Positions 16,689 to 27,523 of a stretch of 64,000 bases of DNA are shown piece by piece. Within the stretch, counting starts at the first letter, position 1, and each line of letters begins with the position of its first letter. The translations under genes and the position numbers were made by a program. Origin of the DNA: VXNE01 sp963665455 (lineage in GTDB: Bacteria > Pseudomonadota > Gammaproteobacteria > Pseudomonadales > Azotimanducaceae); contig OY762279.1 in assembly GCA_963665455.1 (NCBI GenBank), positions 3,100,001 through 3,164,000 on the forward strand. Reading direction: 5' to 3'. The notes under the pieces are model-generated. The model did not search any database. It saw only the letters and a list, made by a program, of their open reading frames with translations, and was not told the DNA's origin.

Positions 16689-17186
16689 TTAGTACCGGAT
16701 GCCGATGGACAGGCGCGTGCGGACGACGGTGTCGTCCTGATTGCGCCATTCGATCTCGTTGCGCACGTAGAGGGTATGTCCCAAGCGTCCCTCCCGCTCC
16801 CACCAATCGACCAGGCGCCGGCGTTCCGAGATCACGTGGCCCGGGCGCATCCGCGCACCGTACGTGTCGGTCTGGCCGCCGTTCATGCCGGTCAGGGGCT
16901 TGCCGTCTGGACGTGCGCCCATGAGACCGGGTGCCGCGGGCTGGGGGCGTTCGATGGGCCAGGCGAAGGGGTTGAAGTCGGGCGGCGCGACGATGCCACT
17001 CCACTGCGTGGTGGCGGCGTACTCGGCGTCCCAGTAGAGCCGGGGCGGCTTCTCGGGATAGAAGGTCGCCATCGCCCAGCGCCGGATGTCGGTCTCCGTG
17101 ATGGGCGGCGCGGTGCGCTCGGCGCCCCACTGGCCCTGGGCCGCGCGCATCGCATCGGTCACATAGGTCAAGCCCGTATCGCTCAT
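16689..17186 (-). CDS. MaoC N-terminal-type (FAS1-like) dehydratase domain protein
   Basis: A 165-residue protein like the MaoC_dehydrat_N hotdog domain: ITETDIRRWAMATF near the N terminus, WSGIVAPPDFNPFAWPIERP in the middle and a GRLGHTLYVRNEIEWRNQ strand pair near the end. These domains usually lack the catalytic Asp-His and pair with an active MaoC subunit, which is the next gene. The ATG at 17186 is chosen because an upstream start would run into the mutase promoter region. The substrate is presumably an acyl-CoA. Confidence 0.8.
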   Translation of the reverse strand: MSDTGLTYVTDAMRAAQGQWGAERTAPPITETDIRRWAMATFYPEKPPRLYWDAEYAATTQWSGIVAPPDFNPFAWPIERPQPAAPGLMGARPDGKPLTGMNGGQTDTYGARMRPGHVISERRRLVDWWEREGRLGHTLYVRNEIEWRNQDDTVVRTRLSIGIRY

Positions 17187-17268
17187 GGGATCCGGTGGTG
17201 CTGCTGCGTGGCCGCAGTGTAGCAAGCCGGCCCGCCTCTCCGCGCCGCTCGGATGCGCGGCGTGGCCC

Positions 17269-17274
17269 TATAAT
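17269..17274 (+). promoter_or_regulatory. TATAAT -10 element before the mutase gene
   Basis: A perfect TATAAT in otherwise GC-rich DNA, 31 bases before the mutase ATG. No good -35 hexamer is seen 16-18 bases upstream. Perfect TATAAT boxes also precede the epimerase and exbB genes in this window, so it is unlikely to be chance. Confidence 0.45.
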
Positions 17275-17305
17275 CCCTGGTCCACTGGCGATTCGAGACG
17301 GGTCC

Positions 17306-19447
<2,142 letters not shown>

Positions 19448-19486
19448 GCGTTTTTTCAGCGCTCGCCCGCGGACAGCCGCCCGCGC

Positions 19487-19918
19487 CTACGTTGGCGTGC
19501 GGCCCTCGGGTTGCTCGTTCCTTGTGGCGGTGCGCTCCCCCTCGGTGCGTGCGGGTCCGCTGATACCTTGGATCAGCCCCTCCAGCCGGCCGATGGCGGC
19601 GGCCATCTCGCGGAACTGGTCGTTCATGCGGGTCTCCATGCGCTCCATGCGATCCTCTAGCCGGTCGAGGCGTCCCTCGACGCGTTCGAAGCGTGCATCC
19701 ACTTGCGCGGCCATTTGCTCGAAGCGCATGTCGACTTGCTCGAAGCGTGCGTCGACCTGCTCGAAGCGGGCGTCGACTTGCTCGAAGCGGCCGTTCACGA
19801 TGGTGACGGTCACGCCGAGCACGGTCGCCCCGACCATCAACATGGTCGAGATCATGGTGACGAACTGATGCTTCATCATGGGCCTCGCGTTCGGATCGTT
19901 CCCCGTTTCGAGGGCCAT
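19487..19918 (-). CDS. Membrane-anchored coiled-coil protein
   Basis: About 143 residues. One hydrophobic helix near residues 18-43 (MISTMLMVGATVLGVTVTIV) anchors a long coiled coil made of seven-residue units such as FEQVDAR, running through FERVEGRLDRLEDRMERME. The C-terminal tail is polar. This matches small bacterial membrane proteins with extended coiled coils whose function is unknown. The DNA of the coil contains 21-base tandem repeats. A GTG at 19936 is an alternative start. It stands alone between the mutase and the GPH transporter genes. Confidence 0.75.
   Translation of the reverse strand: MALETGNDPNARPMMKHQFVTMISTMLMVGATVLGVTVTIVNGRFEQVDARFEQVDARFEQVDMRFEQMAAQVDARFERVEGRLDRLEDRMERMETRMNDQFREMAAAIGRLEGLIQGISGPARTEGERTATRNEQPEGRTPT
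19709..19792. repeat. Four tandem copies of a 21-base unit
   Basis: Units at 19709-19729, 19730-19750, 19751-19771 and 19772-19792 share the core TTGCTCGAAGCG (CTGCTCGAAGCG in the third); the last three are near identical. They encode three heptads each of the coiled-coil protein on the minus strand, so unit loss or gain would keep frame and heptad phase. Confidence 0.85.
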
Positions 19919-20086
19919 GTTCGCGTCTCGTCGCACGTTTGTATGCAGGAAAAATGCGCCTCTTTTTCGGGCGAATCTCCCACGTGTCGAATGGCGAAAG
20001 TCTGCCCTCGCTTGGCGCCTGGAGTCAACGAGTGTCGCACCTTGGATAGAAGGTCCGTCGGGCTCTGCGAGCGCCTGCCGCGGTGG

Positions 20087-21535
20087 TCACCCCGATGCCG
20101 CCTCGGCCGCCCGGCGTTCCTCGAGCACCGCCATCATCTCGTCGTGCCGCTTCTTGTCGATGTTGTAGAGCGCCATGAACACCATGCCCGCGGCAACGAT
20201 GATCCAGTACAGCGGCCCGGTCATGAACAGCAGGCCGTCGAGCACGTCGGGGGTCAGCGTTTCCCGGGAAGCGTTGTCGGGAAAGCCGATCCACTCCAGG
20301 CCGAAGCCGCCGATGAGGCCCCCGATGCCGGACGTGGCCTTGATGGCGAACGTGCGGATGGAGAAGACCACGCCCTCGGAGCGGCGTCCGGTGCGGAACT
20401 CGTGCTCGTCCGCCACGTCCACGAGTTGCGAGTCGATGACGATGGGCACGACCGGGAGCACGAGGAAGCCGAGCAGGAGTGACCCGAAGAGCGCTGGCAG
20501 GAGCCACGTCGAGTCATTCTCCGGGAACCAACCGAGCATGCGCAGCACGTGGGGCAGTCCGATCAGCGTGGCGCAGACCATCGACGTGTAGACGACGGTC
20601 ATCTTCTTGTCGAGCCGCTTCGTGAACCAGGTGGCCAGGGGCAACGCGACGAATATCCCCGGCAGGACGACGAAGCGCTGGAGGGTGAGTTGCTCGGTGG
20701 TGAGTTCGTATGCGTAGAGGAAGGTGTACGTGGCGACCATGGCGAGCACGCCCCCGGAGGTGGCCATGACGAGCCAGGCCGCGCATACGGAGATGTAGGA
20801 GCGGCTCCGGAGGAGCGTGAGGAGGTCCTTCAGGTACGTGCCGCGCGGCATCCGGTCGCGGTCCACGGCATGGAGCTTGGGGATCTGGTCCCGCGTCCCG
20901 AACACGCAGACGAGCAGCGTCAGGCATATCCAGGCGGCCCCGGCGCTTGCCAGGATGGGGTAGCGCGCCGGGTTCAGCAGGCCGTTCTCGTAGTCGTCGA
21001 CGGAGGGGAAGATGACGACGAGCACGAAGACGCCCAGCAGGGTCCCCGCCAGCATGCCGGTGACGGAGTTGAACCCGAAGATGGACGTGCGCTCGTGGTA
21101 GTCGTCGGTGAGTTCGGCCCCGAGCGCGTCGTGGGGGATGGTGTAGAAGGTCTTCCCGATCCGGACCAGCGACATCGTGCCGAGGAACCACCAGAAGTAC
21201 TGTAGCTCGCTCAGGTCCGCGGGCGGCGCGTACATGAGGTAGAACCCGACGGTGAGCGGGAGCACCGAGAACAGCATGAAGGGGTGTCTGCGGCCCCAGC
21301 GGGACCGGAAATGGTCGGACCAGGCACCGACGAGCGGGTCCGACACCGCGTCGATGATGCTGGAGATCAGGAACACCGTCCCGCAGAGACTCGGGCTGAC
21401 GCCGAGCACCTGGTTGTAGAAGATCATCGTCGCGATGCCGGCCGCGCCGATCATCGCCTCCTCCAGGGCACCGCTCGAGAACGCGAGCTTGGTGCGCAGC
21501 GTGACCTTGCCGCGGCGGTCGGGGCCTGGGTCCAT
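20087..21535 (-). CDS. MFS transporter of the GPH (sugar:cation symporter) family
   Basis: A 482-residue inner-membrane protein with about twelve hydrophobic helices. The family signature after helix 2 is present: DAVSDPLVGAWSDHFRSRWGRRHPFML. Other landmarks are YTIPHDALGAELTDDYHER before the third pair of helices and an amphipathic C-terminal tail with a charged helix. Members usually import sugars or related polar compounds with a cation, but several unusual substrates exist, so the cargo is open. The ATG at 21535 is chosen because residues upstream are basic and low in complexity. It is divergent from vapB, with 116 bases between. Confidence 0.9.
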   Translation of the reverse strand: MDPGPDRRGKVTLRTKLAFSSGALEEAMIGAAGIATMIFYNQVLGVSPSLCGTVFLISSIIDAVSDPLVGAWSDHFRSRWGRRHPFMLFSVLPLTVGFYLMYAPPADLSELQYFWWFLGTMSLVRIGKTFYTIPHDALGAELTDDYHERTSIFGFNSVTGMLAGTLLGVFVLVVIFPSVDDYENGLLNPARYPILASAGAAWICLTLLVCVFGTRDQIPKLHAVDRDRMPRGTYLKDLLTLLRSRSYISVCAAWLVMATSGGVLAMVATYTFLYAYELTTEQLTLQRFVVLPGIFVALPLATWFTKRLDKKMTVVYTSMVCATLIGLPHVLRMLGWFPENDSTWLLPALFGSLLLGFLVLPVVPIVIDSQLVDVADEHEFRTGRRSEGVVFSIRTFAIKATSGIGGLIGGFGLEWIGFPDNASRETLTPDVLDGLLFMTGPLYWIIVAAGMVFMALYNIDKKRHDEMMAVLEERRAAEAASG

Positions 21536-21616
21536 CGGGGGGCGCCTGAAGTGGGATGCGCGATGATAGCGCCCCATGGCCGGTCCGCCCCTGCGACGCG
21601 AAGGCCCGCGTAGGCG

Positions 21617-21645
21617 TTGACACGGGACCACCGGCGGCATAGGTT
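21617..21645 (+). promoter_or_regulatory. vapBC promoter
   Basis: A perfect -35 TTGACA at 21617-21622, a 17-base spacer and a weak -10 TAGGTT at 21640-21645. Transcription would begin about where vapB translation begins (21652), implying a leaderless or nearly leaderless message. Confidence 0.6.
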
Positions 21646-21656
21646 TAGCCTATGCC
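21636..21656. promoter_or_regulatory. Palindromic operator for VapBC autoregulation
   Basis: A perfect inverted repeat GGCATAGG, 5-base spacer, CCTATGCC, covering the -10 box and the vapB start codon. VapB antitoxins, alone and with VapC, repress their own promoters through such palindromes, so this is the expected binding site. Confidence 0.65.
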
Positions 21657-21915
21657 AAGCGCAACAGGACACCATCCGGCTGCACCGCGCCGTGCGAGGC
21701 TGTTCCGTAACGGTCGCAATCAGGCCCTGCGTATTCCCCGCGAGTTCGAGTTCGGTGCCGACGAAGTGCTCGTCTACCGCGAACAGAACGGCTTGATGTT
21801 GGTGCCGGTCGACAAGCGCCCCGCGCTCGCCGACGTTCTGTCTCGCCTAGAGCCGTTGGAGGACGGGTTTCCGACCATCGCCGATCCGGTCACGACGCCT
21901 GAAGATCCCCTCTGA
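21652..21915 (+). CDS. vapB: VapB-type antitoxin
   Basis: An 87-residue protein with an N-terminal AbrB/SpoVT-like swapped-hairpin DNA-binding domain (ARLFRNGRNQALRIPREFEF at residues 15-34, then ADEVLVYRE), followed by a flexible acidic tail that would wrap around the toxin. It neutralises VapC and represses the shared promoter. The toxin gene starts two bases after its stop. The ATG is inside the operator palindrome, and no ribosome site precedes it, in keeping with a leaderless message. Confidence 0.88.
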   Translation: MPSATGHHPAAPRRARLFRNGRNQALRIPREFEFGADEVLVYREQNGLMLVPVDKRPALADVLSRLEPLEDGFPTIADPVTTPEDPL

Positions 21916-21916
21916 C

Positions 21917-22321
21917 GTGGCCGATTTGCGGTACATGCTCGACACGAACGTCGTGTCGGATCTGGTGCGTCGGCCGGATGGACCCGCCGCGCGGAGGGCT
22001 GCGGCGCTCGAACCGGGGAGCGTGGCGATCAGCATCGTTGTGGAAGGGGAACTGCGCTACGGCGCTCGGCGTCGGGGCTCGAGTCGCCTGACCAAGCAAC
22101 TCGAAGCCGTGCTTTCGGCCATCGAAACCCTCCCGTTGGCGGAGCCGGCGCAGAGGCACTACGGAATCATCCGCAACGAACTTGAGCGCGTGGGTCGGCC
22201 CATCGGCCACAATGACCTGTGGATCGCCGCCCATGCGATAGCGTTGGGCGCGACGCTGGTCACGAACAACTTGGGCGAGTTCGGTCGCGTTGCGGGGCTT
22301 GGGATCGAGGATTGGCGCTGA
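21917..22321 (+). CDS. vapC: VapC toxin, PIN-domain ribonuclease
   Basis: A 134-residue PIN-domain protein, GTG start. The acidic active site is complete: Asp9 in MLDTNVVS, Glu43 in VVEGELRYG and Asp100 in IGHNDLWIAAHA, followed by the conserved TNNLGEF. VapC toxins cleave specific RNAs, often initiator tRNA, when VapB is degraded. The pair is inserted between the GPH transporter and the epimerase gene, splitting the propionate genes; such pairs move readily by transfer. Confidence 0.93.
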   Translation: MADLRYMLDTNVVSDLVRRPDGPAARRAAALEPGSVAISIVVEGELRYGARRRGSSRLTKQLEAVLSAIETLPLAEPAQRHYGIIRNELERVGRPIGHNDLWIAAHAIALGATLVTNNLGEFGRVAGLGIEDWR

Positions 22322-22393
22322 CCTCGGTTGCGGGTCCATCCGTGCGAACTCGGCGACGCCTGCCCGCGCGCCGGAGGCCGATCCCGCCCTGCG

Positions 22394-22399
22394 TATAAT
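22394..22399 (+). promoter_or_regulatory. TATAAT -10 element before the epimerase gene
   Basis: A perfect TATAAT, 58 bases before the epimerase GTG, without a recognisable -35. It likely drives the epimerase-carboxylase operon. Confidence 0.45.
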
Positions 22400-22456
22400 C
22401 CGGCGCGGCCCGCCGGACAGCCATTCGGCGCTGTCTAGAGACAAGGGGAGGCATTC

Positions 22457-22864
22457 GTGATCGGAAAGCTCAACCACGTCGCCATCGCCGTGCCGGACTT
22501 GGGCGCCGCCGCCGCGCTCTACGCGGAAACACTCGGGGCGACCGTTTCCGAGCCGAAGCCGTTGCCGGACCAAGGCGTCACCACCGTGTTCGTGGAACTC
22601 CCGAACAGCAAGATCGAACTCATCCATCCCCTGGGTGAGGGCTCGCCCATCGAGAACTTCCTCGAACGCAATCCCAAGGGTGGCATCCACCACGTCTGCT
22701 ATGAAGTGGGCGACATCGCCGCGGCCATCGAGAAGCTCCAGGCCGATGGAATGACCGTGCTCGGCGGTGGCGAACCGAGCATCGGCGCCCACGGCCTGCC
22801 GGTCGTGTTCCTGCACCCGCGGGACTTCTGCGGGACGCTCATCGAGTTGGAGGAGGTCGCTTGA
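22457..22864 (+). CDS. mce: Methylmalonyl-CoA epimerase
   Basis: A 135-residue glyoxalase/bleomycin-fold protein beginning at a GTG after a GGGGAGG ribosome site. The metal ligands fit the family: His in KLNHVAIAV, His in GGIHHVCYEV and the Glu in GTLIELEE; the LIHPLGEGSPIENFLE segment is typical of methylmalonyl-CoA epimerases. It converts (S)- to (R)-methylmalonyl-CoA between the carboxylase and the mutase. Its stop overlaps the TTG start of the carboxyltransferase gene. Confidence 0.95.
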   Translation: MIGKLNHVAIAVPDLGAAAALYAETLGATVSEPKPLPDQGVTTVFVELPNSKIELIHPLGEGSPIENFLERNPKGGIHHVCYEVGDIAAAIEKLQADGMTVLGGGEPSIGAHGLPVVFLHPRDFCGTLIELEEVA

Positions 22865-24570
22865 GCACTCCGCTCGACGCCTTGGTCCCGATCCTCGACG
22901 AACCGTTCGCCACCGACGACGACGGTACGAACGAGGAGGCACTTCCATACGAAAAGACGCTGGCCGAAGCCAGCGCGCTGCAGGAGCGGCCCCGCATCGC
23001 GGGCGGTTACCGCAACATCTCCCGGCAGCACCGCAAGAACCGGATGACGGTCTGGGAGCGCATCGGCGTGCTCTCCGACGAGCGGCCGATGGTGCTCTTT
23101 CAGAACTGGGGACCGTCCCTGGACGGGGCCTCGCTGGTGACGGCCATCGTGAAGATCGGCGGGCGGGACGTCGCGGTGTACGGCCACGACTTCACCGTGC
23201 GCGCGGGCTCCATGGACGCCACGAACGGCAAGAAGCTCGCATCGCTCTATCGTCTGGCGGCCAAGCAGGGCATGCCGCTCATCGGGCTGAACGACAGCGC
23301 GGGAGCGTTCGTGCCCGCCGGGGTCGGGGGCCTCGACGGATATGCCGAGGCGTTCACCGCACTGCGCAAGATCAGCGGCATCGTGCCGAGCGTGATGTGC
23401 ATGTTCGGCTTCAACGCCGGGGGCGGCTCCTACCTGCCGCGCCAGGGCAGCTTCCTGATTCAGCCGAACGACACCTTCTTCGGACTCACCGGCGTGGGGG
23501 TGGTCAAGGAAGTGCTCGGCGAGGACGTGACCCCGGACGAGCTCGGCGGTCCGGGCGTACATGGGGCCTCGGGCGTCGCGGATTTCACGGTGGAGGACGA
23601 GGTTGACGCGCTGAAACTCGCGGTGCGGCTCCTGACCTACCTGCCCGACAACAACCACTCGAACGCGCCGTACGTGTCGACGAGCGATCCGGTGGGGCGC
23701 GATACCGAGAACTTGGACGTCCTGTTCCGCACCACGTTCAACTCGCCAACGGGCTTCAACACCCCATTCGACATCCGCCTCGTCATCCAGGAGGTGTGCG
23801 ACCACGGCGCGTTCCTCGAGATACAGCGCGGACGGGCGCGGAGCACGGTCACGGCCCTCGGGCGCCTGGGTGGCCACGTCGTGGGCTTCGTCGCCAACAA
23901 CAGCGCGTTCTCCACGGGCTTCATCGACGTGGACGCGGCGTACAAGAACGCCCGCTTCATCCGCTTCTGCAACCTCTACAACATCCCCATCGTGTTCATG
24001 GAGGACACGACGGGCTTCCTGCCGGGTACGGAGCAGGAAAGCCGGGGCGTGGTGCAGGCGGGCCGCGCGATGCTCGATTCCATCGTGGACCTGCGCACGC
24101 CGCGCATCCTGGTGCTGGTGCGCAACGCCTTCGGCGGGGCCTACGCCTCATTCAACAACTACTCGACGGGAGCGGACTTCGTGTTCGCGTTGCCGGCGAC
24201 GCGGGTGGCCGTCATGGGCCCGGCGGGGCGCGAGTTCGTCTACAAGGACGAACTCGCGGCGCTCTCCCGGGAGCGCGCGGCGCGGTTCGCGAAGCTCGTC
24301 GCCGAGCGCCGCGCCGCCGGCATGGACGAGGCGGAGGCACGGCGCGAAGCGGAGCGCGAGGTCTCCCGTTGGTTCGCGGAGGAGGACGCACGAGTCATCG
24401 CCCGCTACGAACGCGACATCATGAATCCCCGCGAGGCGCTGAGCTTGGGATCCATCTCGCAGATGGTGCTGCCGCGCGACCTCCGCCGGCTGCTCGCGGA
24501 CACGATGGACCTCTGCATGCGCCACTACGAACCGACCGCCATGACCGGGCCGCAGCGAGAGTTTCACTGA
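22861..24570 (+). CDS. Acyl-CoA (propionyl-CoA) carboxylase, carboxyltransferase beta subunit
   Basis: A 569-residue carboxyltransferase with two crotonase-like halves. Oxyanion-hole segments are FGFNAGGGSYLPR in the N-terminal half and FGGAYASFNNY in the C-terminal half; the family motifs GHDFTVRAGSMDATNGKK and MEDTTGFLPGTEQE are present. It moves CO2 from biotin to an acyl-CoA, most likely propionyl-CoA given the epimerase and mutase genes. The TTG start overlaps the epimerase stop (TTGA). It shares one base with the start of the biotin carboxylase gene, so the two subunits are co-translated. Confidence 0.92.
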   Translation: MSTPLDALVPILDEPFATDDDGTNEEALPYEKTLAEASALQERPRIAGGYRNISRQHRKNRMTVWERIGVLSDERPMVLFQNWGPSLDGASLVTAIVKIGGRDVAVYGHDFTVRAGSMDATNGKKLASLYRLAAKQGMPLIGLNDSAGAFVPAGVGGLDGYAEAFTALRKISGIVPSVMCMFGFNAGGGSYLPRQGSFLIQPNDTFFGLTGVGVVKEVLGEDVTPDELGGPGVHGASGVADFTVEDEVDALKLAVRLLTYLPDNNHSNAPYVSTSDPVGRDTENLDVLFRTTFNSPTGFNTPFDIRLVIQEVCDHGAFLEIQRGRARSTVTALGRLGGHVVGFVANNSAFSTGFIDVDAAYKNARFIRFCNLYNIPIVFMEDTTGFLPGTEQESRGVVQAGRAMLDSIVDLRTPRILVLVRNAFGGAYASFNNYSTGADFVFALPATRVAVMGPAGREFVYKDELAALSRERAARFAKLVAERRAAGMDEAEARREAEREVSRWFAEEDARVIARYERDIMNPREALSLGSISQMVLPRDLRRLLADTMDLCMRHYEPTAMTGPQREFH

Positions 24571-27443
24571 TGGTCACGGTCCTTGGAGACGGTGCCGCCG
24601 TCGGCACGTACACCCGCAACCCGGACGTGTTCCGCGACCGGCGCTGCTCGACGAGCGCGTCGGCTTGGGTGCGCCAGTTCCAATGCGAGGACATGCGCCC
24701 GCTCATCATCTGCCGGGGGCCCGTGCGCAAGGAGGCGATGGATGTCTTCGAGCAGATGGGCATCCATGACTACGGCATCCTGCTCTCGGACAAGGACACG
24801 GTGGTCCACACCAACGCCGTCGCCCCCGAGTTGCGCGGCATGCGCAACCGCGACCGCGTGCATCGCGTGGCGGACTACACGGGCGCGGACCAGGCCGAGC
24901 GGGACCTGCGCATCGCCGAAATCGTCGGCATCGCCGTGGACCACGGCCACGACGCGATCTTCGCGGGCTACGGATTCATGGCCGAGGACGCCGCGCTGGT
25001 GGAGGCCATCGAAGCGGCGGGGCTCGCCTTCATCGGCCCCGGCTCGGGCACGGTGCGCGCCGCCGGCCGCAAGGACGTGGCGAAGCGTACGGCGCTGGCC
25101 GAATCCATTGCGGTCACGCCCGGCGTCGACAACGTCACCGCCCTCGCGCTCATTGCCAAGTGTGGCGACGCGGCGGGGCTCGCGGAACTCGCGGAGGGGC
25201 TGGGACTCGCGGCGCCGCCGGACCTCGATCTCGAACTCGCGGCCGACGCGGTCCTCGACGCCGCCGTCGCGCGGGGCGTTGACGTGCTCACCAACGACGA
25301 GATCCTCGAGGCGGTCCGCACCCAAGTCGCGGAGCTGCTCGCGCGCTATCCCGACCGGCGCTTGCGGCTCAAGGCCGTGGGCGGCGGCGGGGGCAAGGGT
25401 CAGCGCGTTCTCGACGCGGCGTCCCGCTACGACGGGGCGGACCTTGAAGCCCGCGTTGCCGCGGCGGCGGCGGACGCCATGGAGCGCGCCCGCGAGATCT
25501 GGTCCGAGGTCAAGGCGCTGGAGCCCGGCGCCAACAAGAACGTGCTCCTGGAGCTCAACATCGACACGAACCGGCACCAGGAGGTGCAGGTGCTCGGCAA
25601 CGGCGTCTGGTGCGTCGCCCTGGGGCTCCGGGACTGCTCGGCGCAGATGCACGAACAGAAGCTCGTCGAGGTTTCGGTGACGAGCGAGTCCCTGGAACAC
25701 GAGATCGCGAAGCGCCGGGAGCGCGGCGACCTGCCGGGCGCCGAGGCCCTCGACACGGACCTGCGGACGTTGCAGTCCATGGAGGCCGAGGCGGCGCGCT
25801 TCGGCAAGGCCGTCGGTCTCGACTCGGTGTCCACCTTCGAGTGCATCGTGGATGGGGCGGACCACTACTTCATGGAGATGAACACGCGCATTCAGGTGGA
25901 GCATCGGGTCACCGAGCTCTGCTATGCGTTGGAGTTCGCCAATCCCGACGACGCGAACGACGTGTTGCGCGTCGAATCCTTGATCGAGGCCATGACGCTC
26001 GTGGCCCGCCACGGCGAGAAGCTGCCGGAACCGAGGCGGGTGCCGCGCTACGGCGACTCGGTGGAGATCCGCGTGAACGCCACGGACGCCGCGCTGAATC
26101 CGGCGGCGGGGGGCCTGATCGAATCTTGGTCGGACGCCGTTCCCGGCGAGATTCGCGACGACCAGGGCATCTCCGTGCACAACCCGGACACGGGCCTCTT
26201 CATGCCGTATTACCTGGCCGGGGCCTACGACAGCAACATCGCCCTGCTGCTGACGGTGGGTGAGGGCCGGGAGGAGACCTTCGCCGCGGTCCTCGACGTG
26301 CTCCGGCGCACGCGCATCAAGGGACGAGACCTCAAGACCAACCTCGATTTCCACTACGGGCTCTGCCACTGGCTCGCGGCCCAGGATGTCCGCGCGAAGA
26401 TCGAGACGCGCTTCGTCCAAGCGTACCTCGGGGCGGTGGCGCGGCTCTTCGAGGTAGCCCAGGAAGTCGACGTGGAGGCCGCCTTCGATCAGCTCAAGCG
26501 CCGCGCGGCCGCGGGGATCGAGGACGCCGGCGTGCGCGCCGGGTACGCGCGCGCCATGGATCTGAAGACCTCGCTACTCGTGCGTCCGCTGCAACGCCTG
26601 CTTGCGCGGCCTCACCTGCTCGCCGGATGGGCCGCGATGAGCGCCCGCTTTTGCGAAGCGGGGCCGGACGGGGTGCGCTGGTTGGTCAATCCGGTGGACG
26701 TACTCGGCGAACTCTACCGCTTCGTGGACATGGACCGGACGACCGGCCCCGCAGCCGAGGCGATCTGGGACCACGACCGGGAGCTGCTCGAAGGCGCCAA
26801 GGCGCTCTATGCCCGGCTGCGCGCCGGCCTCAGCCCCGGTGGCTTCGACGAGCTCGACGGCTTGTTGCGGGCGGACGATCCGCCCCCCGGTACGCCGGGC
26901 GCGCTGGCCGGGGAGTGGGACGAATTGCGCGCCCGTCACCTGGGGTTTCAGCACGGCCTGCAACTTCTAGCGCTGCCGGGCCAAATTGCCCACGAGGCGG
27001 GATTCGACCGATTGCGCGTGCGCCCGGACCTCACGGTGGAGGTTCCGGCGGAACTCTACGCCGGCGAGGCGCTTGCTGCGGCCCGCAAGGTGCTCGCGCC
27101 GCCGCCGGCCGCGAGCGCCGACGAGATCGTCGCGGAACTCGGCGGCATGTTCTATCCCCGCGAGGCGCCGGGCATGCCGCGCTTCCTCGAGGTGGGCACC
27201 CACTTCGAGCCGGGCGATACGCTCTACGTGATCGAGGTGATGAAGATGTTCACCAAGGTGACGGCGAGTTTCGCGGGGACCGTGGACGAATGCGTCATGG
27301 CCGACGGCGAGGGTAGGGTCGTGAGCCAGGGCGAGCTGCTGTTTCGGGTGACGCCCGACGAGCGGCCGGCGGTCGTCGATCCTGCGGAGGTGCGGCGCCG
27401 GCGCCTCGCGCGCACGGCGGAACTGGCGGAGCGCTGCCTTTGA
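24570..27443 (+). CDS. Atypical biotin carboxylase with C-terminal biotinyl domain
   Basis: A 957-residue subunit. The biotin carboxylase part has the ATP-grasp glycine loop KAVGGGGGKG near residue 267 and the catalytic EMNTRIQVEHRVTEL segment near 435. The C-terminal biotinyl domain has the attachment motif EVMKMF near residue 889. It is larger than usual: the glycine loop lies about 100 residues later than in AccC and is about 45 residues further from the catalytic segment, and a region of about 350 residues of unknown role lies before the biotinyl domain. With the preceding carboxyltransferase it would make a two-gene acyl-CoA carboxylase. I recall similar long forms in marine gammaproteobacteria. 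Confidence 0.88.
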   Translation: MVTVLGDGAAVGTYTRNPDVFRDRRCSTSASAWVRQFQCEDMRPLIICRGPVRKEAMDVFEQMGIHDYGILLSDKDTVVHTNAVAPELRGMRNRDRVHRVADYTGADQAERDLRIAEIVGIAVDHGHDAIFAGYGFMAEDAALVEAIEAAGLAFIGPGSGTVRAAGRKDVAKRTALAESIAVTPGVDNVTALALIAKCGDAAGLAELAEGLGLAAPPDLDLELAADAVLDAAVARGVDVLTNDEILEAVRTQVAELLARYPDRRLRLKAVGGGGGKGQRVLDAASRYDGADLEARVAAAAADAMERAREIWSEVKALEPGANKNVLLELNIDTNRHQEVQVLGNGVWCVALGLRDCSAQMHEQKLVEVSVTSESLEHEIAKRRERGDLPGAEALDTDLRTLQSMEAEAARFGKAVGLDSVSTFECIVDGADHYFMEMNTRIQVEHRVTELCYALEFANPDDANDVLRVESLIEAMTLVARHGEKLPEPRRVPRYGDSVEIRVNATDAALNPAAGGLIESWSDAVPGEIRDDQGISVHNPDTGLFMPYYLAGAYDSNIALLLTVGEGREETFAAVLDVLRRTRIKGRDLKTNLDFHYGLCHWLAAQDVRAKIETRFVQAYLGAVARLFEVAQEVDVEAAFDQLKRRAAAGIEDAGVRAGYARAMDLKTSLLVRPLQRLLARPHLLAGWAAMSARFCEAGPDGVRWLVNPVDVLGELYRFVDMDRTTGPAAEAIWDHDRELLEGAKALYARLRAGLSPGGFDELDGLLRADDPPPGTPGALAGEWDELRARHLGFQHGLQLLALPGQIAHEAGFDRLRVRPDLTVEVPAELYAGEALAAARKVLAPPPAASADEIVAELGGMFYPREAPGMPRFLEVGTHFEPGDTLYVIEVMKMFTKVTASFAGTVDECVMADGEGRVVSQGELLFRVTPDERPAVVDPAEVRRRRLARTAELAERCL

Positions 27444-27523
27444 GAGGCCGGATTCCGCGCGCCTGTTAGGTCCAGAACCCCTCGGCTATGATTGTTGGTC
27501 CGAGTTCGCGAGGCGTTTTCCAA

